DNA of 64,000 nucleotides from Bretschneidera sinensis (GCA_023935145.1 CM043699.1:73985138-74049137); one strand, 5' to 3'. Shown: positions 1 through 11,090, counted from the stretch's first letter. Numbers and translations are program-made. Notes: generated by a model not told the origin, from the sequence alone.

Positions 1-571
1 CTCCACTTGATGCTTCCCTCATCTTGGCTTTGAAATCATGAGCCCTTATGGCATTAATCACAATCTCCTTGGTTAAAGTATCTCTTCCATATTCAATTGC
101 ATTAATCAAATTATCAAAACAATCAGGAAAAGAATTCAACAAAATAACAACCAATTGTTCATCCAGGAATGTTACGCTACAGTTATTCAATTCTTGAACT
201 AGCTTATTAAACACATCAAGATTATCTTGCAACTCTTTATTAGGATCCATTTTAAAATAAAAAATTCTTTTAAGAAGATAAATCTTATTAGGGAGAGTTT
301 TGGTAAGAAACAACTCATCTAGTTTCTTCCATATGACAGCAAGATCTTCCGAGTCTCTGCACTCCCTTGTCACACTATCTGACATATGCAAGAAAATGGT
401 GTTGTATGCCATCACAACCCACTGGTCCTCTGTGATACTTGCTGGAAAAGCATCATCTTCTCCAATAGCCAAGTCCACCTTCTGTTGCATAAGAACAGCC
501 TTGATCTTCTGCTTCGAAAGGGCAAAGTCTCCCTTTCCATCAAACTTCTCAACAATGAAATTTGAAGCCAT
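1..571 (-). CDS. Ty1/copia gag, N-terminal part (runs off window)
   Basis: Capsid-type gag of a copia retrotransposon, the structural protein of the cytoplasmic virus-like particle. On the minus strand the frame is open from an ATG at 571 down to base 1 (about 190 codons) with no stop, so it has no visible end here. It starts MASNFIVEKFDGKGDF and contains W-x-V-M-A-Y-N-T, then a DELFLTKTLPNKIYLLKRIF-like block: the UBN2 / copia gag-polypeptide pattern (family knowledge). The PBS and LTR lie just upstream at 809-820 and 822-1391, the expected 5' order. It is the only long retroelement frame in the window without visible damage, so the copia element may be the youngest insertion here; that is inference. 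Confidence 0.88.
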   Translation of the reverse strand, partial: MASNFIVEKFDGKGDFALSKQKIKAVLMQQKVDLAIGEDDAFPASITEDQWVVMAYNTIFLHMSDSVTRECRDSEDLAVIWKKLDELFLTKTLPNKIYLLKRIFYFKMDPNKELQDNLDVFNKLVQELNNCSVTFLDEQLVVILLNSFPDCFDNLINAIEYGRDTLTKEIVINAIRAHDFKAKMREASSG

Positions 572-808
572 CTTGCGGAGAAAATCCCAGATTTATGCAG
601 CACCCACAATTGTTTTCCCAAACTTCTAAATCACAAGAACTCGATCAAAGATAGATCTCAATATCGTTCTTGAATCACCCTCAAGAACACGATCAGATCT
701 TGATCCCAGCACCGTTCTTGAATCACCCAAGAAGGTGGCCTTTGATTCTTGGAGTCTTGCTCCGATACCTTCTGTTCCAGCTCTGATACCTACTGTTCTT
801 AGACCACA
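572..808 (-). other. Copia 5' leader
   Basis: Untranslated stretch between the PBS and the gag ATG. It holds imperfect repeats: GTTCTTGAATCACCC occurs twice (about 668 and 714), and GGTATCAGAG-like PBS sequence is echoed at about 781-790. No ORF is credible here. Confidence 0.6.
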
Positions 809-820
809 TCTCTGATACCA
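809..820 (-). promoter_or_regulatory. Copia primer-binding site, initiator tRNA-Met type
   Basis: The minus strand reads TGGTATCAGAGA one base inside the LTR end. TGGTATCAGAG is complementary to the 3' end of plant initiator methionine tRNA, the usual copia primer. It fixes the LTR boundary at 822 and the minus orientation. Confidence 0.85.
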
Positions 821-821
821 C

Positions 822-1391
822 TGTTGGGAAATCTCCTTAGAGATGCCTAGGTGGTGATCTTCAAAAAACCCAAGTCTAGAATGACTTGTAATGATCAGAA
901 ACAGAAATAAAAAAAAAGAACACAGCAATTATTATCGAGGTTCGGCAATAGCCTACGTCCCCATGAGTTCCTCTGAACTTTCTACACTAAATCAATGAGT
1001 TCTTACAAGTTTCAGCAACACCCCTTCAAGAATCTCAAGTTCTTGAAGAACCAAAGAAGAGAAGAAAGAAAGTGATAAGAACTATTACAAAGCCCTCTAT
1101 CCAATCTATGCTACTCTCTCTTTACAACCAGCCTCTCTTTTAGATCTATTCTAGTGCCTCTCCTATGTTTTGTGTCTTTGCACTCTCACACTTGCACTTG
1201 AATTCTCTTGTATGATGATTACTTGTATGTCACACACTTATATCAAACTTATTGAGATTGAAGCTAGGTGACCCTTTATATAGTGCACCACTTCTTGACC
1301 AACCTTGAAGGTCAATATCCACCCTTAGATCTTGAGGACCAGTCAACCATAGTCATTCATCAATCCTTAGTGATCCTGTGTGTTTTGAACA
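822..1391 (-). repeat. Ty1/copia 5' LTR
   Basis: About 570 bp. The plus strand begins TGTTGGGAAATCTCC and ends TTTTGAACA, so it has TG...CA termini. A TATA box (CTATATAAAG on the minus strand, about 1274-1283) lies about 110 bp inside the U3 end. The partner 3' LTR would lie left of the window, so the target duplication (TGCCC at 1392-1396 would be one copy) cannot be checked. Confidence 0.78.
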
Positions 1392-1633
1392 TGCCCCCAC
1401 GCACCATTCAAAAGACTGAAGCAAAAGCATCAGGTGTGCCTTCAAGCCACGGCCTGGAGAGGGCTGAAACCACACCATTTATCAACCTTGCTAGAGGCCG
1501 CGGACTGGAGTGGCTGAGCCGCGGTACACAGGGCCAGGCCATGGTGCGCACACTCCAGGCCGCGGTGCTCACACCCCAAGCCCCGGTGCACAGCCCTTCT
1601 CCTATCTTTTGGAGTTCCTGGAGGCCGAGGGGC
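1392..1633 (-). repeat. Tekay/Del-like LTR U3 fragment, outer part
   Basis: GC-rich stretch with repeated GGCCGCGG/CGGCCTGGAG motifs (CCGCGG at about 1496, 1516 and 1557). With 7763-7845, on the other side of element A, it reads on the minus strand as the U3 of a Del-type LTR: the distal part shares a 20-base word with the Del-1 LTR (11312-11331). The GC-rich reading frames here are not credible genes. Confidence 0.5.
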
Positions 1634-2957
1634 TGATTATGCCCAAAACATAACGCGGTAATTGTAGTACAGCTTTGGGGTGTCAATTCCACAGGGAAAC
1701 AAACTAATTACACAAGAAGGTGTAAACCTCAACATAAACGATAAAAGTTGAAGTGATAAAATTTGAATTGTTGATTGTGTAAATAATTGATGGATAATAA
1801 ATAAACAACAAGGCTCCAAAAATCCACCCTAAGTTCGTTGCCTTAACCCTAACTTGATTTAGTTGTTTTTATCTCGACTGCAAGTTTCACATCCCAAACA
1901 GGCAATCGGCAAATATTCAATTAAAGCGCACGTATAAACCCTAATATAATTTATATGAATTATTCTTTACTTTCAAGCACACATGACCTAACTTATAAAT
2001 TATCAAGAGACGACGATATATCTAAATGACAATACCGCAGCAATGGAAAAATCTATAAAAGAGATCTACCGGACTCAATCACACTCAAACAAATACACAT
2101 AAGAAGAGCATGACTAGACTTATATGGAAAAGAAGCATGCAATCACCGGACTAATAAGAAATCTACTAATTAAATTAAAGAATAAAGCATAACAATTTTT
2201 AATGAAAATAATACCAAACTACAACTAAATTAAATAAAGGAAAATAAGAACAACTACACCTAGGGATTCATCCCTTCACCTTGCTTGGAGACTAGCCGGC
2301 CATGGAGCTCATGCTTCCTTGAGTTGCCTCCGGCCTCTCAACGATCATCTCCTCCTTGGTAGCGAAAGCTTCAGTGATTCCTCAGCTTGCCATCCAAAAG
2401 CATACTTCGGATTCCTCCTAAAAGCCCTCTGGATTGCTCCTAAAGGCCCTCTGGATTCACTCTTTGATGATTTCAGATGAGCTCCGATTGATTCCTAAAG
2501 CTGAAGTGGAGTGGGTCTTATATAGGCAAACTCCCAGAGTGATATGTGTTTTCTAACCGATGTGGGATACTGCCCGAGTGCGCTCAATCGCAGCCTTAGT
2601 GAGCTCGATCGCATGTGCGCTCGATCGTATATTGGTGCGCTCGATCGCAGTTGCGCTGCAGAGTACTTCTTAGTTGATGTGGGATGTGTGCTCGATCGCC
2701 CTGCTTATGCGCTCGATCGCAGTACAGGTAGTAGTCCATTTTGTCCTTCCAAAAGCATGGGATCTTGCCCTTTTAAGCAACGATCGCTCTTTTTTCTCTT
2801 TTAAACTCAAAGTACCTAAAAATTGCACTGAAATAAGTCAGTAGTCCAATAATATTACTTTAGAGTTATTAACACATAAAATCGCAATAAAGACCGAGAT
2901 CAATCCTAAAATGCTAACAATTAACCACTATTGAGAAGCATTTTATGACTCTCATCA
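1634..2957 (-). repeat. Element A 3' LTR
   Basis: 1324 bp; the plus strand begins TGATTATGCCC and ends GACTCTCATCA. On the minus strand a TATA box lies at 2517-2524 with the U3 motif array upstream of it at 2577-2730. U5 carries the conserved TTCCCTGTGGAATTGACA near 1680. It is 86 bp longer than the 5' LTR, mostly because its array has more copies. Confidence 0.88.
2577..2730 (-). repeat. CGATCG motif array in U3 (A, 3' LTR)
   Basis: Seven units like GTGCGCTCGATCGCAG, five with a perfect CGATCG core, interrupted by GATGTGGGAT-type spacers. It lies 50-210 bp upstream of the TATA box. Confidence 0.85.
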
Positions 2958-2969
2958 CAACCCCCAACT
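2958..2969 (-). promoter_or_regulatory. Element A polypurine tract
   Basis: The minus strand reads AGTTGGGGGTTG immediately before the 3' LTR (TGATGAG...), the expected primer for plus-strand DNA synthesis. Confidence 0.8.
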
Positions 2970-4658
2970 AGCTTATTGCTAGTCCCTAACAATTCAAGCG
3001 AAAACAAGAGATGAATTCTACAGTGGGAATCAAAGTAAATGAAAAGCAATATTAGTGTTAACCAAGAGTAATTCACATTTTGTTTCAAAAATTGCATATA
3101 ACACACGGCACAAAGAATCATTAAATTTCACCTAAATCCAAAAGTAATCCAAACATCAATCTTAAAATCGTTATTGACTCTTAACATCCATCTTACCACA
3201 AACCATTAATCCGAACACCCGAATGATTTTATGCATAACATTCATGAATACAAGTCTTGGCCTCTAAAACATGATAAATTTCATGACGTCAATCACAAAA
3301 ACAAGCTCCATATGCTTACATTTCAAACCACTCTCTACTATTGTAGAAAAATCACATTACATTGGATTAAAAGGTCTTTAATAAGCATGTAACGTTAGGC
3401 TAAGGTAAAGACTAAGGAAGAATGGGAAGGATTCACAAGTAAAAGAACTAAATCTCTTAGCTTTAAACACAATCACTTTAAGCACTTGATAACCTTTACT
3501 TCAACACCCAACTCTTTCAACCATTTTTCGAGCATTTCTTTCAACAAATCACCATTTTTTCTTTTCTTTTTCTTTCTTTCTTCTTTCTTTGCCATAATTC
3601 ATTTTTTTTTTTGGCACATAAGCATTCACCTTCTTTTTCTTCATTTTTTTTCCTTTTCTTTTCCACAACCCCCAACTTATCTCCTTTAATGTACTTAGGT
3701 TGTGGTAGTGATATTTTTTCATATTTCCACCCTTACTCCTTTTAAGTTCTTCTCACAACATGTGTATAACTAAGTTCTTTTAAAAGAAAGGTAAGGATAA
3801 AATATTTTTAGGCTCATAAAGGTAAGTGAATGGTTTATCGAAAGAAACAAGGCTCAATTTTTCTTTTCAAGAAAAAGGCTCAAATAGGTGACTAGTGATT
3901 AATATAGCAATGGTAGGTTTGAAAGGCTCAAATGGTTCAAAAATGGCCTATATCGTATCCTAAGTAGTGTGCATTCTAGGAATTCACCTCAATTGATTAT
4001 CAAGTAAGTTCTAGAGCTTGTCGAGACCGCAAAAATATTCACAAAATAATCACACATAAAACTTTTCTAAATGTTTAAGACTAATCATACTATCTTACCC
4101 CAAACTAGAGTCTCAAACCAAATGAAGATTGATGCTTAGATTAATTTCAAACTGAAGCAAGATTTAACTTCTTCTACATGCTATCTCAATTAAGTTTATA
4201 TCATTGACATGTAAATTGACTCTAAGACTAACACCAAACATGCTAAAAACAAACAAAAATGACACCAAGTAGTTCAATGATATTCAATAAGAAATGTATA
4301 TCTTCCACCCCCAACTTAAGATAAGCATTATCCTCAATGAAAAAGCAAAAGTTAAGGAAACTCCCTTTTTAACCAACGGTGCGTGGAGTTGAAACTTGTG
4401 CATGATCATTTGAACTGCTTCGTTTATTTGTCCATGAAAAATAAATACTAAAGTAAAACTGGAAAACAACAAAAATAAAAATAATAAACAAGAAAAAGAA
4501 ATATGAAAAACAGTAAAAGTAAAAGGATATGTTGTGGGTTACCTCCCATGAGCGCTAAGTTTTACATCTTTAGCCAGACACTTTTATTCCCTCCTCGAAA
4601 AACATGAGTTAGATGTACCAGCCACTACTTTATTGCTAAATTTGGTGCTTGTATGTTT
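2970..4658 (-). other. Element A 3' non-coding region
   Basis: About 1.7 kb between the gag stop and the polypurine tract with no credible ORF. It contains a pyrimidine-rich tract on the plus strand (about 3540-3680, CTTT repeats). About 2970-3890 has a diverged counterpart in opposite orientation in element B (11945-12878). At 4541-4580 lies the GAGCGCTAAGTTTTACATC motif that follows the last ORF in A, C, D and H. Confidence 0.75.
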
Positions 4659-6188
4659 TTAAGAGGCCTCAAGGATGTCATCAGTAACACCCGCAGATTC
4701 TGGCTCGATGTATGCTCTTGTGAAGCCATGGGTGAGGGTGGACTCCAATGGATTAAGGTGATGGACCTTTTCCATGAATGAGTCAATCATGTATACTTGG
4801 TGGTTCTCGTCCACATCCTCTGATTTGTTCAGTGGTGGGATGTGTAATGACTTACCACTAAGTGTCTCAATGGCATTCACCTCCTTTTTATTCTGTTGCA
4901 TTAGGTGATGACCATAAGATGTGGACTGAGCTTGGGAAGGGAACTTACCTCGCTCCGTCACACTCAAGTAGCTCGTCAGCTTGGACACTTGGCTTTTTAT
5001 CTCTTTATGTTCTTCAATAACCTGCATAATTAAAGATTCAAGTCTTTGATTAGTCTTACCCTGTGCCTTAATAAAAGCATGCAAAGTGTTTTCTAAAGGA
5101 CTCCTAGAAGATACAGGTGCATGATATTGTTCATGATAAGGTGCAGGGGGATGTGCAAGCTGCTGGTTTTCGTACTTCCAACTGAAATTGGGGTGATTTC
5201 GCCATCCTGGATTATAGGTATTAGAGAAAGGTGTAGAAGGCTTCGTGTACATGCCTAAGGCATTACGTTGTTCCTTATACATCCCTCTCATATCAGTCAA
5301 TGTGGGATACTCTTGGGCGAGATGATCTACCCTGCCACACACAAAACATGGTTAAAAAGATTTTGCATGATTAACCACGTGTGTTGGCTTTGAACTTTTA
5401 GTCTTTAATACCTCTAGTTCCCTAGTGAGCATCTCGACCTTGGCCTTAAGGTTATCCTCTTCCCTAAGATGGTAAATTCCACCACCATTTGGGTTCTCTA
5501 TAGGTCGTGACCTATTTGTGCTCTTAGTAGCACTAGGTCCAATCTAAGTGTGAGATTTTTCAGCAAGCTCATTGAGGTACTCTATGGCCACATCAGGATC
5601 TTTCTCCAAGAACTCACCATTACACATCATCTCTACAAATTGGCATTCTCTATAAGTAAGACCCTCATAGAAATAGCTCACTAAACGCCAATTCTCATAC
5701 CCATGGTGAGGACACATACTCAATAACTCTTTAAATCTCTCCCAAGACTGATAAAAAGTCTCGCTATCCTTTTGTGCAAAGGTGGAGATTTTTCTTTTTA
5801 AAGCATTGGTCTTATGTTGGGGAAAATATTTATTAAAGAAAGCCCGAGTCATCTCAATCCACGACCCAATAGATCATGGTCTTAATGAATATAGCCAACT
5901 CTTAGCTTTATCCTTCAAAGTGAAAGGAAAGAACTTAAGCCTCACAATATCATCGGTTTCATCTTGACTATGAAAAGTCGCGACTACTTCCTCAAACTCT
6001 CTAATGTGCACATATGGGTTTTCATTATCCAAGCCATGAAATGTAGGGAGTAATTGAATCATCCCTGGTTTAAGATCTAATTGGCGAGTATTGGCTGGAA
6101 ACATGATGCATGATGGTGTGGTTGTGCGTGTAGGGTGGAGGTAATCCTGAAGTGTCCTAGCAACATTCTCATTACAGTTATCGGCCAT
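4659..6188 (-). pseudogene. Element A gag, fused to a post-protease linker
   Basis: Athila-type gag (capsid and nucleocapsid), about 510 codons in one frame starting MADNCNENVARTL. Three in-frame stops break it: at 5874-5876, at 5544-5546 and near 5351-5353. The capsid part holds the conserved LLPTFHGLDNENPYVHIREF and W-x-R-F-K-E-L-L blocks. The zinc knuckle at about 5340 is C-x2-C-x4-H-x4-Y, so its last Cys is lost. Downstream, YNPGWRNHPNFSW matches gag of D. After the gag-end TLxSGK signature the frame runs straight into a VYMIDSF...DDI linker that in H follows the protease. Protease is therefore missing without a frame break, and the ORF ends where RT would begin. All three stops and the Cys loss could be single transitions. 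Confidence 0.85.
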
Positions 6189-6501
6189 GTTAACAAAATC
6201 CTCTAAATTCTCACTTAGGTTTCCACTATTGGTTGATCTAGGCGAGGTTTCACTATCTGACTCGGAAGGAGAGGGTAGTTCTAGTTCGGGTCCTCTAATG
6301 AATCTACCTCACAAATCTCTCGGTCTAAGCATACACCAAATGAATCAAAGGGGAAATAAATAAAACAAAATAAATCAGAAAATCAAAACTAAGGTAAAGG
6401 AACAATATTACCGTATTTACAAACTGCTGAAAAGAAAAATATTTACAATTCTTCTACCGTCACACTCAAAGTTGACAAGCTTCCTTGTACTTAAGCGTGT
6501 T
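6189..6501 (-). other. Element A leader
   Basis: Region between the PBS and the first gag ATG. No further ORF is seen. A frame just upstream of the ATG could extend gag, as in related copies (D, C), but no start is obvious. Confidence 0.45.
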
Positions 6502-6519
6502 TCCCCGGCAACGGCGCCA
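6502..6519 (-). promoter_or_regulatory. Element A primer-binding site, tRNA-Asp type
   Basis: The minus strand reads TGGCGCCGTTGCCGGGGA, five bases inside the LTR end. It is complementary to the 3' end of a tRNA-Asp, the primer known for Athila/Calypso elements. Confidence 0.87.
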
Positions 6520-6524
6520 AAATT

Positions 6525-7762
6525 TGATTACGCCTAAAACATAACGCGATAATTGTAGTACAACTTTGGGGTGTCGATTCCACAAGGAAACAAACTAATT
6601 ACACAAGAAGGTGTAAACCTCAACACAAACGATAAAAGTTAAAGTGACAAAATCTGAATTGTTGATTGTGTAAATAATTGATGGATAATAAATAAACAAC
6701 AAGGCTCCGAAAATCCTCCCTAAGTTCGTTGCCCTAATCCTAACTTGATTCAGTTGTTTTTATCTCGATTGCAAGTTTCACATCTCAAACAAGCAATCGG
6801 CAAATATTCAATTAAAGCGCACGTATAAACCCTAATGTAATTGATATGAATTATTCTTTACTTTTGAAGCAGACATGACCTAACTTATAAATTATCAAGA
6901 GACAACGATATATCTAAATGAAAATATCGCAGCAATGGACAAATCTATAAAAGAGATCTACCGGACTCAATCACACTCAAACATAAGAAGAGCATGACTA
7001 GACTTATATAGAAAATAAGCATGCAATCACTGGACTAATAAGAAATCTACTAATTAAATTAAATAATAAAACATAACAATGTTTAATGAAAATAATACCA
7101 AACTATAACTGAATCAAATAAAGGAAAATAAGAACAACTATACCTAGGGATTCATCCCTTCACCTTGCTTGGAGACTAGCCGGCCATGGAGCTCATGCTT
7201 CCTTGAGTTGCCTCTGGCCTCTCAACGATCATCTCCTCCTTGGTAGCGAAAGCTTCAGCGATTCCTTAGCTTGCCCTCCAAAGGTATACTTTGGATTCCT
7301 CCTAAAGGCCCTCTAGATTCAGTCTCTGATGATTTCAGATGAGCTCCGATTGATTCCTAAAGCTGAAGTGGAGTGGGTCTTATATAGGCAAACTCCCAGA
7401 GTGATATGTGTTTTCTAACCGATGTGGGATACTACCCGAGTGCGCTCGATCGCAGTTGTGCTGCAGTGTACTTCTTAGTCGATGTGGGATGTGCACTCAA
7501 TCGCCCTGCTTGTGCACTCGATTGCAGTACAGGTAGCAGTCCATCTTGTCCTTCCAGAAGCATGGGATCTTGGCCTTTAAGCAACGATCGCTCCTTTTTT
7601 CTCTTTTAAACTCAAAGTACCTGAAAATTGCACTGAAATAAGTCAGTGGTCCAATAATATTACTTTAGAGTTATTAACACATAAAAGTACAATAAAGACT
7701 GAGATCAATCCTAAAATGCTAACAATTAACCACTGTTAAGAAGCCTTTTATGACTCTCATCA
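6525..7762 (-). repeat. Element A 5' LTR
   Basis: 1238 bp; the plus strand begins TGATTACGCC and ends GACTCTCATCA. The minus-strand TATA box is at 7379-7386, with a shortened U3 array at 7437-7535 where only one unit keeps CGATCG. Most other units show C-to-T or G-to-A changes. Confidence 0.88.
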
Positions 7763-7845
7763 GGCACGCACGACCCAGGCCGAGGTGCCAAGACCTGATG
7801 CTGAACCTCTTCAAACCTTATTTAAACCTTAGACAAATGCCAACA
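7763..7845 (-). repeat. Tekay/Del-like LTR U3 fragment, inner part
   Basis: Continuation of 1392-1633 across element A. At 7819-7838 it carries the exact reverse complement of the 20-base word at 11312-11331 in the Del-1 3' LTR. It is therefore a Del-type LTR piece in the opposite orientation to Del-1, abutting the Del-1 gag remnant. Confidence 0.5.
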
Positions 7846-8277
7846 GATCAAAACAATCTTACATGAGGTATATTAATTATGTCAGATTGGTGGATATAAC
7901 ACTTCAGATTGAGAAGGATGTAATGAAAATAAGAGGAATGAGGAATTAGCGGAAGAAGTATAGATTTGAGGAACCCAGAGGTGGTACAAATATGAGTGTG
8001 CAAGGTGGTAGACCACCCAGAGGAGGCATTCCTTCTCACAGGGAATTGAAGGACCGAGTTCAAGGCAAGCATAATTTGTTGCTTTTGTAGCTCAGATTAA
8101 TATTGGTGGGATCCTTTGATTTGGGAGACATGTTATGGGATCTGGGAGTCATGGCAGAGGAAGTAAATATGCCACCATGGGGAAGTGATAATCTGATGAA
8201 GGATTAAGAGACACAAGTTTGTTATAGACATATTCAGATAAGATATTTATCTCAGAATTGTCAAAATTTGAAGTGCT
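7846..8277 (+). pseudogene. Del-1 gag remnant
   Basis: Broken frames still read like the C-terminal half of chromovirus gag: a basic, Gly/Arg-rich stretch (about 7980-8060), then at about 8220-8290 a CYRHIQIRYLSQNC-like relic of the CCHC zinc knuckle followed by CFVCRESGR. Several stops interrupt it. Confidence 0.55.
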
Positions 8278-8616
8278 TTGTGTGTAGAGAAAGTGGACGT
8301 ATCAATGTTAGGTGATCTTGGTGCAACTCATTCCTTTGCATCTAGTATTTATATGAAGTCTATTGAAGTATGTATTAGTCCTTTGATGCAAAATACTTTT
8401 GTGGAAGTTCCCACTAAAGATGGAGTGATAATTATAAATGTTTACAAGGGTTATGTGATTCGTATCAGTGATAGAGAATCTGAGGCTGATTTATTATCTT
8501 TGAATATGGTTGATTGTTTTCGAAAGAAGATAGTTTCTAGATATGGACATAAGGAGTTTAATTTCGGAGAGAACATAAAAATAATCTCGAACTATCTCAT
8601 TTACTCTGACCACTAG
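8278..8616 (+). pseudogene. Del-1 aspartic protease remnant
   Basis: The open stretch has GDLGATHSFASS, the family's D-S-G-A-T-H-S-F-I-S active-site box with Ser replaced by Leu, then the VPTKDG and LxxLNMVD blocks typical of Del-type retropepsin. The role was cleavage of the gag-pol polyprotein. The usual upstream context is decayed, and the downstream frame is lost at the stop at 8616. Confidence 0.65.
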
Positions 8617-8819
8617 GAGATGGTTGAAGAAGGGTTGTGAGGAGTATTTAGCATACATAATGGATTCTAAAAAGGAAAATAGTAGTTAGAATAAATCTTA
8701 GTAGTGACAGATTTTTCTAATGTAATTCTTGATGAGTTGTCTAGGTTGCCTCCAAGTAGGGAGATAAAATTTTCTATTGATGTGATACCAGGATCATCAC
8801 ATATATCTATAGCACTCTA

Positions 8820-9520
8820 CATAATGATGCCAGCTAAATTGAGAGAGTTGAATGTACCATTTTAAGAATTTTTGGATAAACAAATTTTTTGGACCTAATG
8901 TATTTGGGGAGCCCCTGTGTTGTTCGTGAAAGAGGAAGAAGGAACAATAAGAATGTGTATAGACTACAGTAGTTGAATAAAAACAAACACCTTTTTCCTA
9001 GGATAAATAAATTGTTTGAACAGTGCAAGGAGTGAGAGTATTTTCTAAGATAAACCTGAGATCAAGTTATCACCAATTGAGGACAAAGAAGGGAGACGTG
9101 CCTAAGATTGCTTTTAGGACACGTTATGGTCATGAACTTTTTGTGATGCCATTTGGATTAAGTAATGTTCCAGAAACATTCATGGACTTGATAAATAGAG
9201 TGTTTAAATTATATCTTAACTAGTTTATGGTTGTATTTGACTTTCTGATATAAACTAAGAAGGAAGAACAACATGTGAAACATTAGACAATGTGTTAGAG
9301 ATTCTAAGGAGAGAGAAATTATATGCAAAGTTCTCTAAGTGTGAGTGTTGGCTAAATGAAATAACTTTATTGGAACATGTAATATCAAGAAATGGCATAG
9401 TAGTTGATCTACAAATGGTAGAGGCAATGTTAAGTTGGGAGAGACCAACTAATGTGACTGAGATTAGAATCTTCTTGGGTTAGCTAGTTATTATAGAAGA
9501 TTCTTTCAGAATTTTTCTAT
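8820..9520 (+). pseudogene. Del-1 reverse transcriptase remnant
   Basis: Recognisable blocks across several frames: WGAPVLFVKEEEGTIRMCIDY (about 8905-8970), then [14 protein letters not shown]...[26 protein letters not shown] (9040-9190), then a C-terminal part starting at about 9292. The catalytic box is destroyed: where the family has F-I-D-D-I-L, this copy reads VFDFLI followed by a stop, at about 9233-9250. Stops also lie at about 8864, 8897 and 8976. Confidence 0.72.
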
Positions 9521-9599
9521 TATTGTAATACTGTTGAATAGACTGACCAAGAAACAGGTGAGATTTGTATGGTAAGGGAAGTGTGAAAAAAAAAATTTC

Positions 9600-10050
9600 C
9601 AATTATTAAAGAAGAAATTGAGTACAGCTCCAGTAGTGGTGTTTCTTTCTAGTGATGAAGGATTTGTGGTATATAGTGATACATCACATCAATGATTGGG
9701 ATATGTGTAACATGGGAAAGCTATGGCCCATACCTCTAGGCAATTGAAGATTCATGATAGAAATTACCCTACTCATGACTTAGAGTTGGCTGCTATAGTG
9801 TTTACTTTAAAGATTGGAGACATCATCTGTATGGAGCCACTTGTGAGATATTCATGGGTTATAAGAGTTTGACATACTTACCTGCCCAGAGAGAGTTGAA
9901 TTTGAGGCAAAGATGGCGGATGGAGTTGATTAGTAACTATGATTGTACAATTCACTATCATCTAGAAAATACGAAGGTGATAGCTGATGCATTGAGTAGA
10001 AAGTTTACAAGAAGTTTAAGTGCTATTGGGAGTCCTGATGTGAAATTGAT
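9600..10050 (+). pseudogene. Del-1 RNase H remnant
   Basis: Frames here include a VVYSDTSHQ-like block (about 9666, the family's D-A-S box), an [23 protein letters not shown] block (about 9730), then YLPAQRELNLRQRWRMELISNYDCTIHYHLEN...ADALSRK (9890-10000). The last part is the typical end of gypsy RNase H. Frames change at least twice. Confidence 0.65.
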
Positions 10051-10129
10051 GATAGATTTAAAAGAGATAAGAATGAAGTTGAATATCAGTGATAGAGGCA
10101 CATGATGATGTAGAATTGATGTAATCAAT

Positions 10130-10860
10130 TAACAATAAGATGTATAGAGGATTAAAAAAAAATTAGGAGTTAGGATCGAAAAGGGATGTAGCTGAGATTG
10201 TGAGGTTATATGGAGCACCTTTAAGCATAGTGTCAAATAGAGATGCTAGATTTACATCTTGGTTTTGGAGAGGCGTTTAGAAAGCCACAGGTACACAGTT
10301 GTAATTTAATAAACTTTTTCATGCTCATATAAAAAAAGAATTTTTAAAGAACTAGAAGATATGTTAAGGACAAATGTGATGAATTTCTCAATAAGTTAGG
10401 ATACTTACATGCCATCGATTGAAATTGCTTATAATAACTAGTATCAAATTAGTATTAGGATGGTACCTTTTGAGGCTTTATATGGTAGGAGGTGTAGAAC
10501 TCCAATACGTTGGGAAGAAATGGGAAAGAGAAATATATTTGGTCCATTAATCATTGAGTTAACAGCTAAGAGGATCAAATTAGTTAGAGAAAATCGTAAA
10601 GCAGTACAGAGTAGACCAAATAGATGTTAATAATAAAAGAAGATCTATTGAATTTCAAATAGGTGATTGGGTGCAATTAAAAATATCTCCACGAAAAAGT
10701 GTGCTAAGGATCGAAAAGAAAGAAAAGTTGAGTCTGAGGTAAGTGGGACCCTATGAGGTTGTTGAGAAAGTTGGGCCAGTTGTGAATAGCCTGGATTTGC
10801 CTCCAGAGTTGAAGCAATGGTATAATATATTTCATGTTTCACCTTTAAAAATTTTTTACA
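10130..10860 (+). pseudogene. Del-1 integrase with internal deletion
   Basis: The order is KRDVAE (just before the zinc-binding CxxC in intact relatives), joined directly to EIVRLYGAPLSIVSNRDARFTSWFW (about 10190-10275), then a poorly kept core. It ends with a C-terminal module reading VGPYEVVEKVGPV...LPPELKQWYNIFHVSPL (10743-10850). From family knowledge roughly a hundred residues, including CxxC and the first catalytic Asp, are missing at the KRDVAE/EIVRL joint, so it cannot be active. The C-terminal wording is that of Tekay/Del integrases preceding the chromodomain; the chromodomain itself is not recognisable. Confidence 0.68.
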
Positions 10861-11090
10861 TGATGAATATTATAATATTTCGAGCTAAGCTATAGAAATT
10901 CAGAAATATTGGGTTTATATACAAGTACAAATGAGAATTTTTGACAAAAAGAACAAATCTTGTATAACACAAAAATCGCATTAGTTTAAGCTTTGTGGCG
11001 AAATAAGGATGTTGAAGAGATTAAGTGAAAATGTGAAACAATTATGGAGAAGTATTATTCACTCTTGTTTCTGGAATTAGGTAAGGAAAT

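Larger units (their letters stand above)
1634..7762 (-). mobile_element. Element A: gag-only Athila-like LTR retrotransposon
   Basis: Two direct LTRs (1634-2957 and 6525-7762) bound a 3.57-kb internal region with, on the minus strand, PBS, gag and a long 3' non-coding region ending in a polypurine tract. There is no RT, RNase H or integrase. The flanking five bases are GGGGC on the left and GGCAC on the right, so no clean target duplication is visible. The LTRs have diverged in sequence and in their U3 arrays, so it is an old copy. It sits inside a Del-like LTR fragment. Such elements resemble the non-autonomous TR-GAG class and would need pol supplied by a relative. Confidence 0.85.

Noticed and set aside
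1268..1636. 122-residue plus-strand frame across the copia LTR edge
   Set aside because: Crosses an LTR boundary into a GC-rich array and has no protein-like composition.
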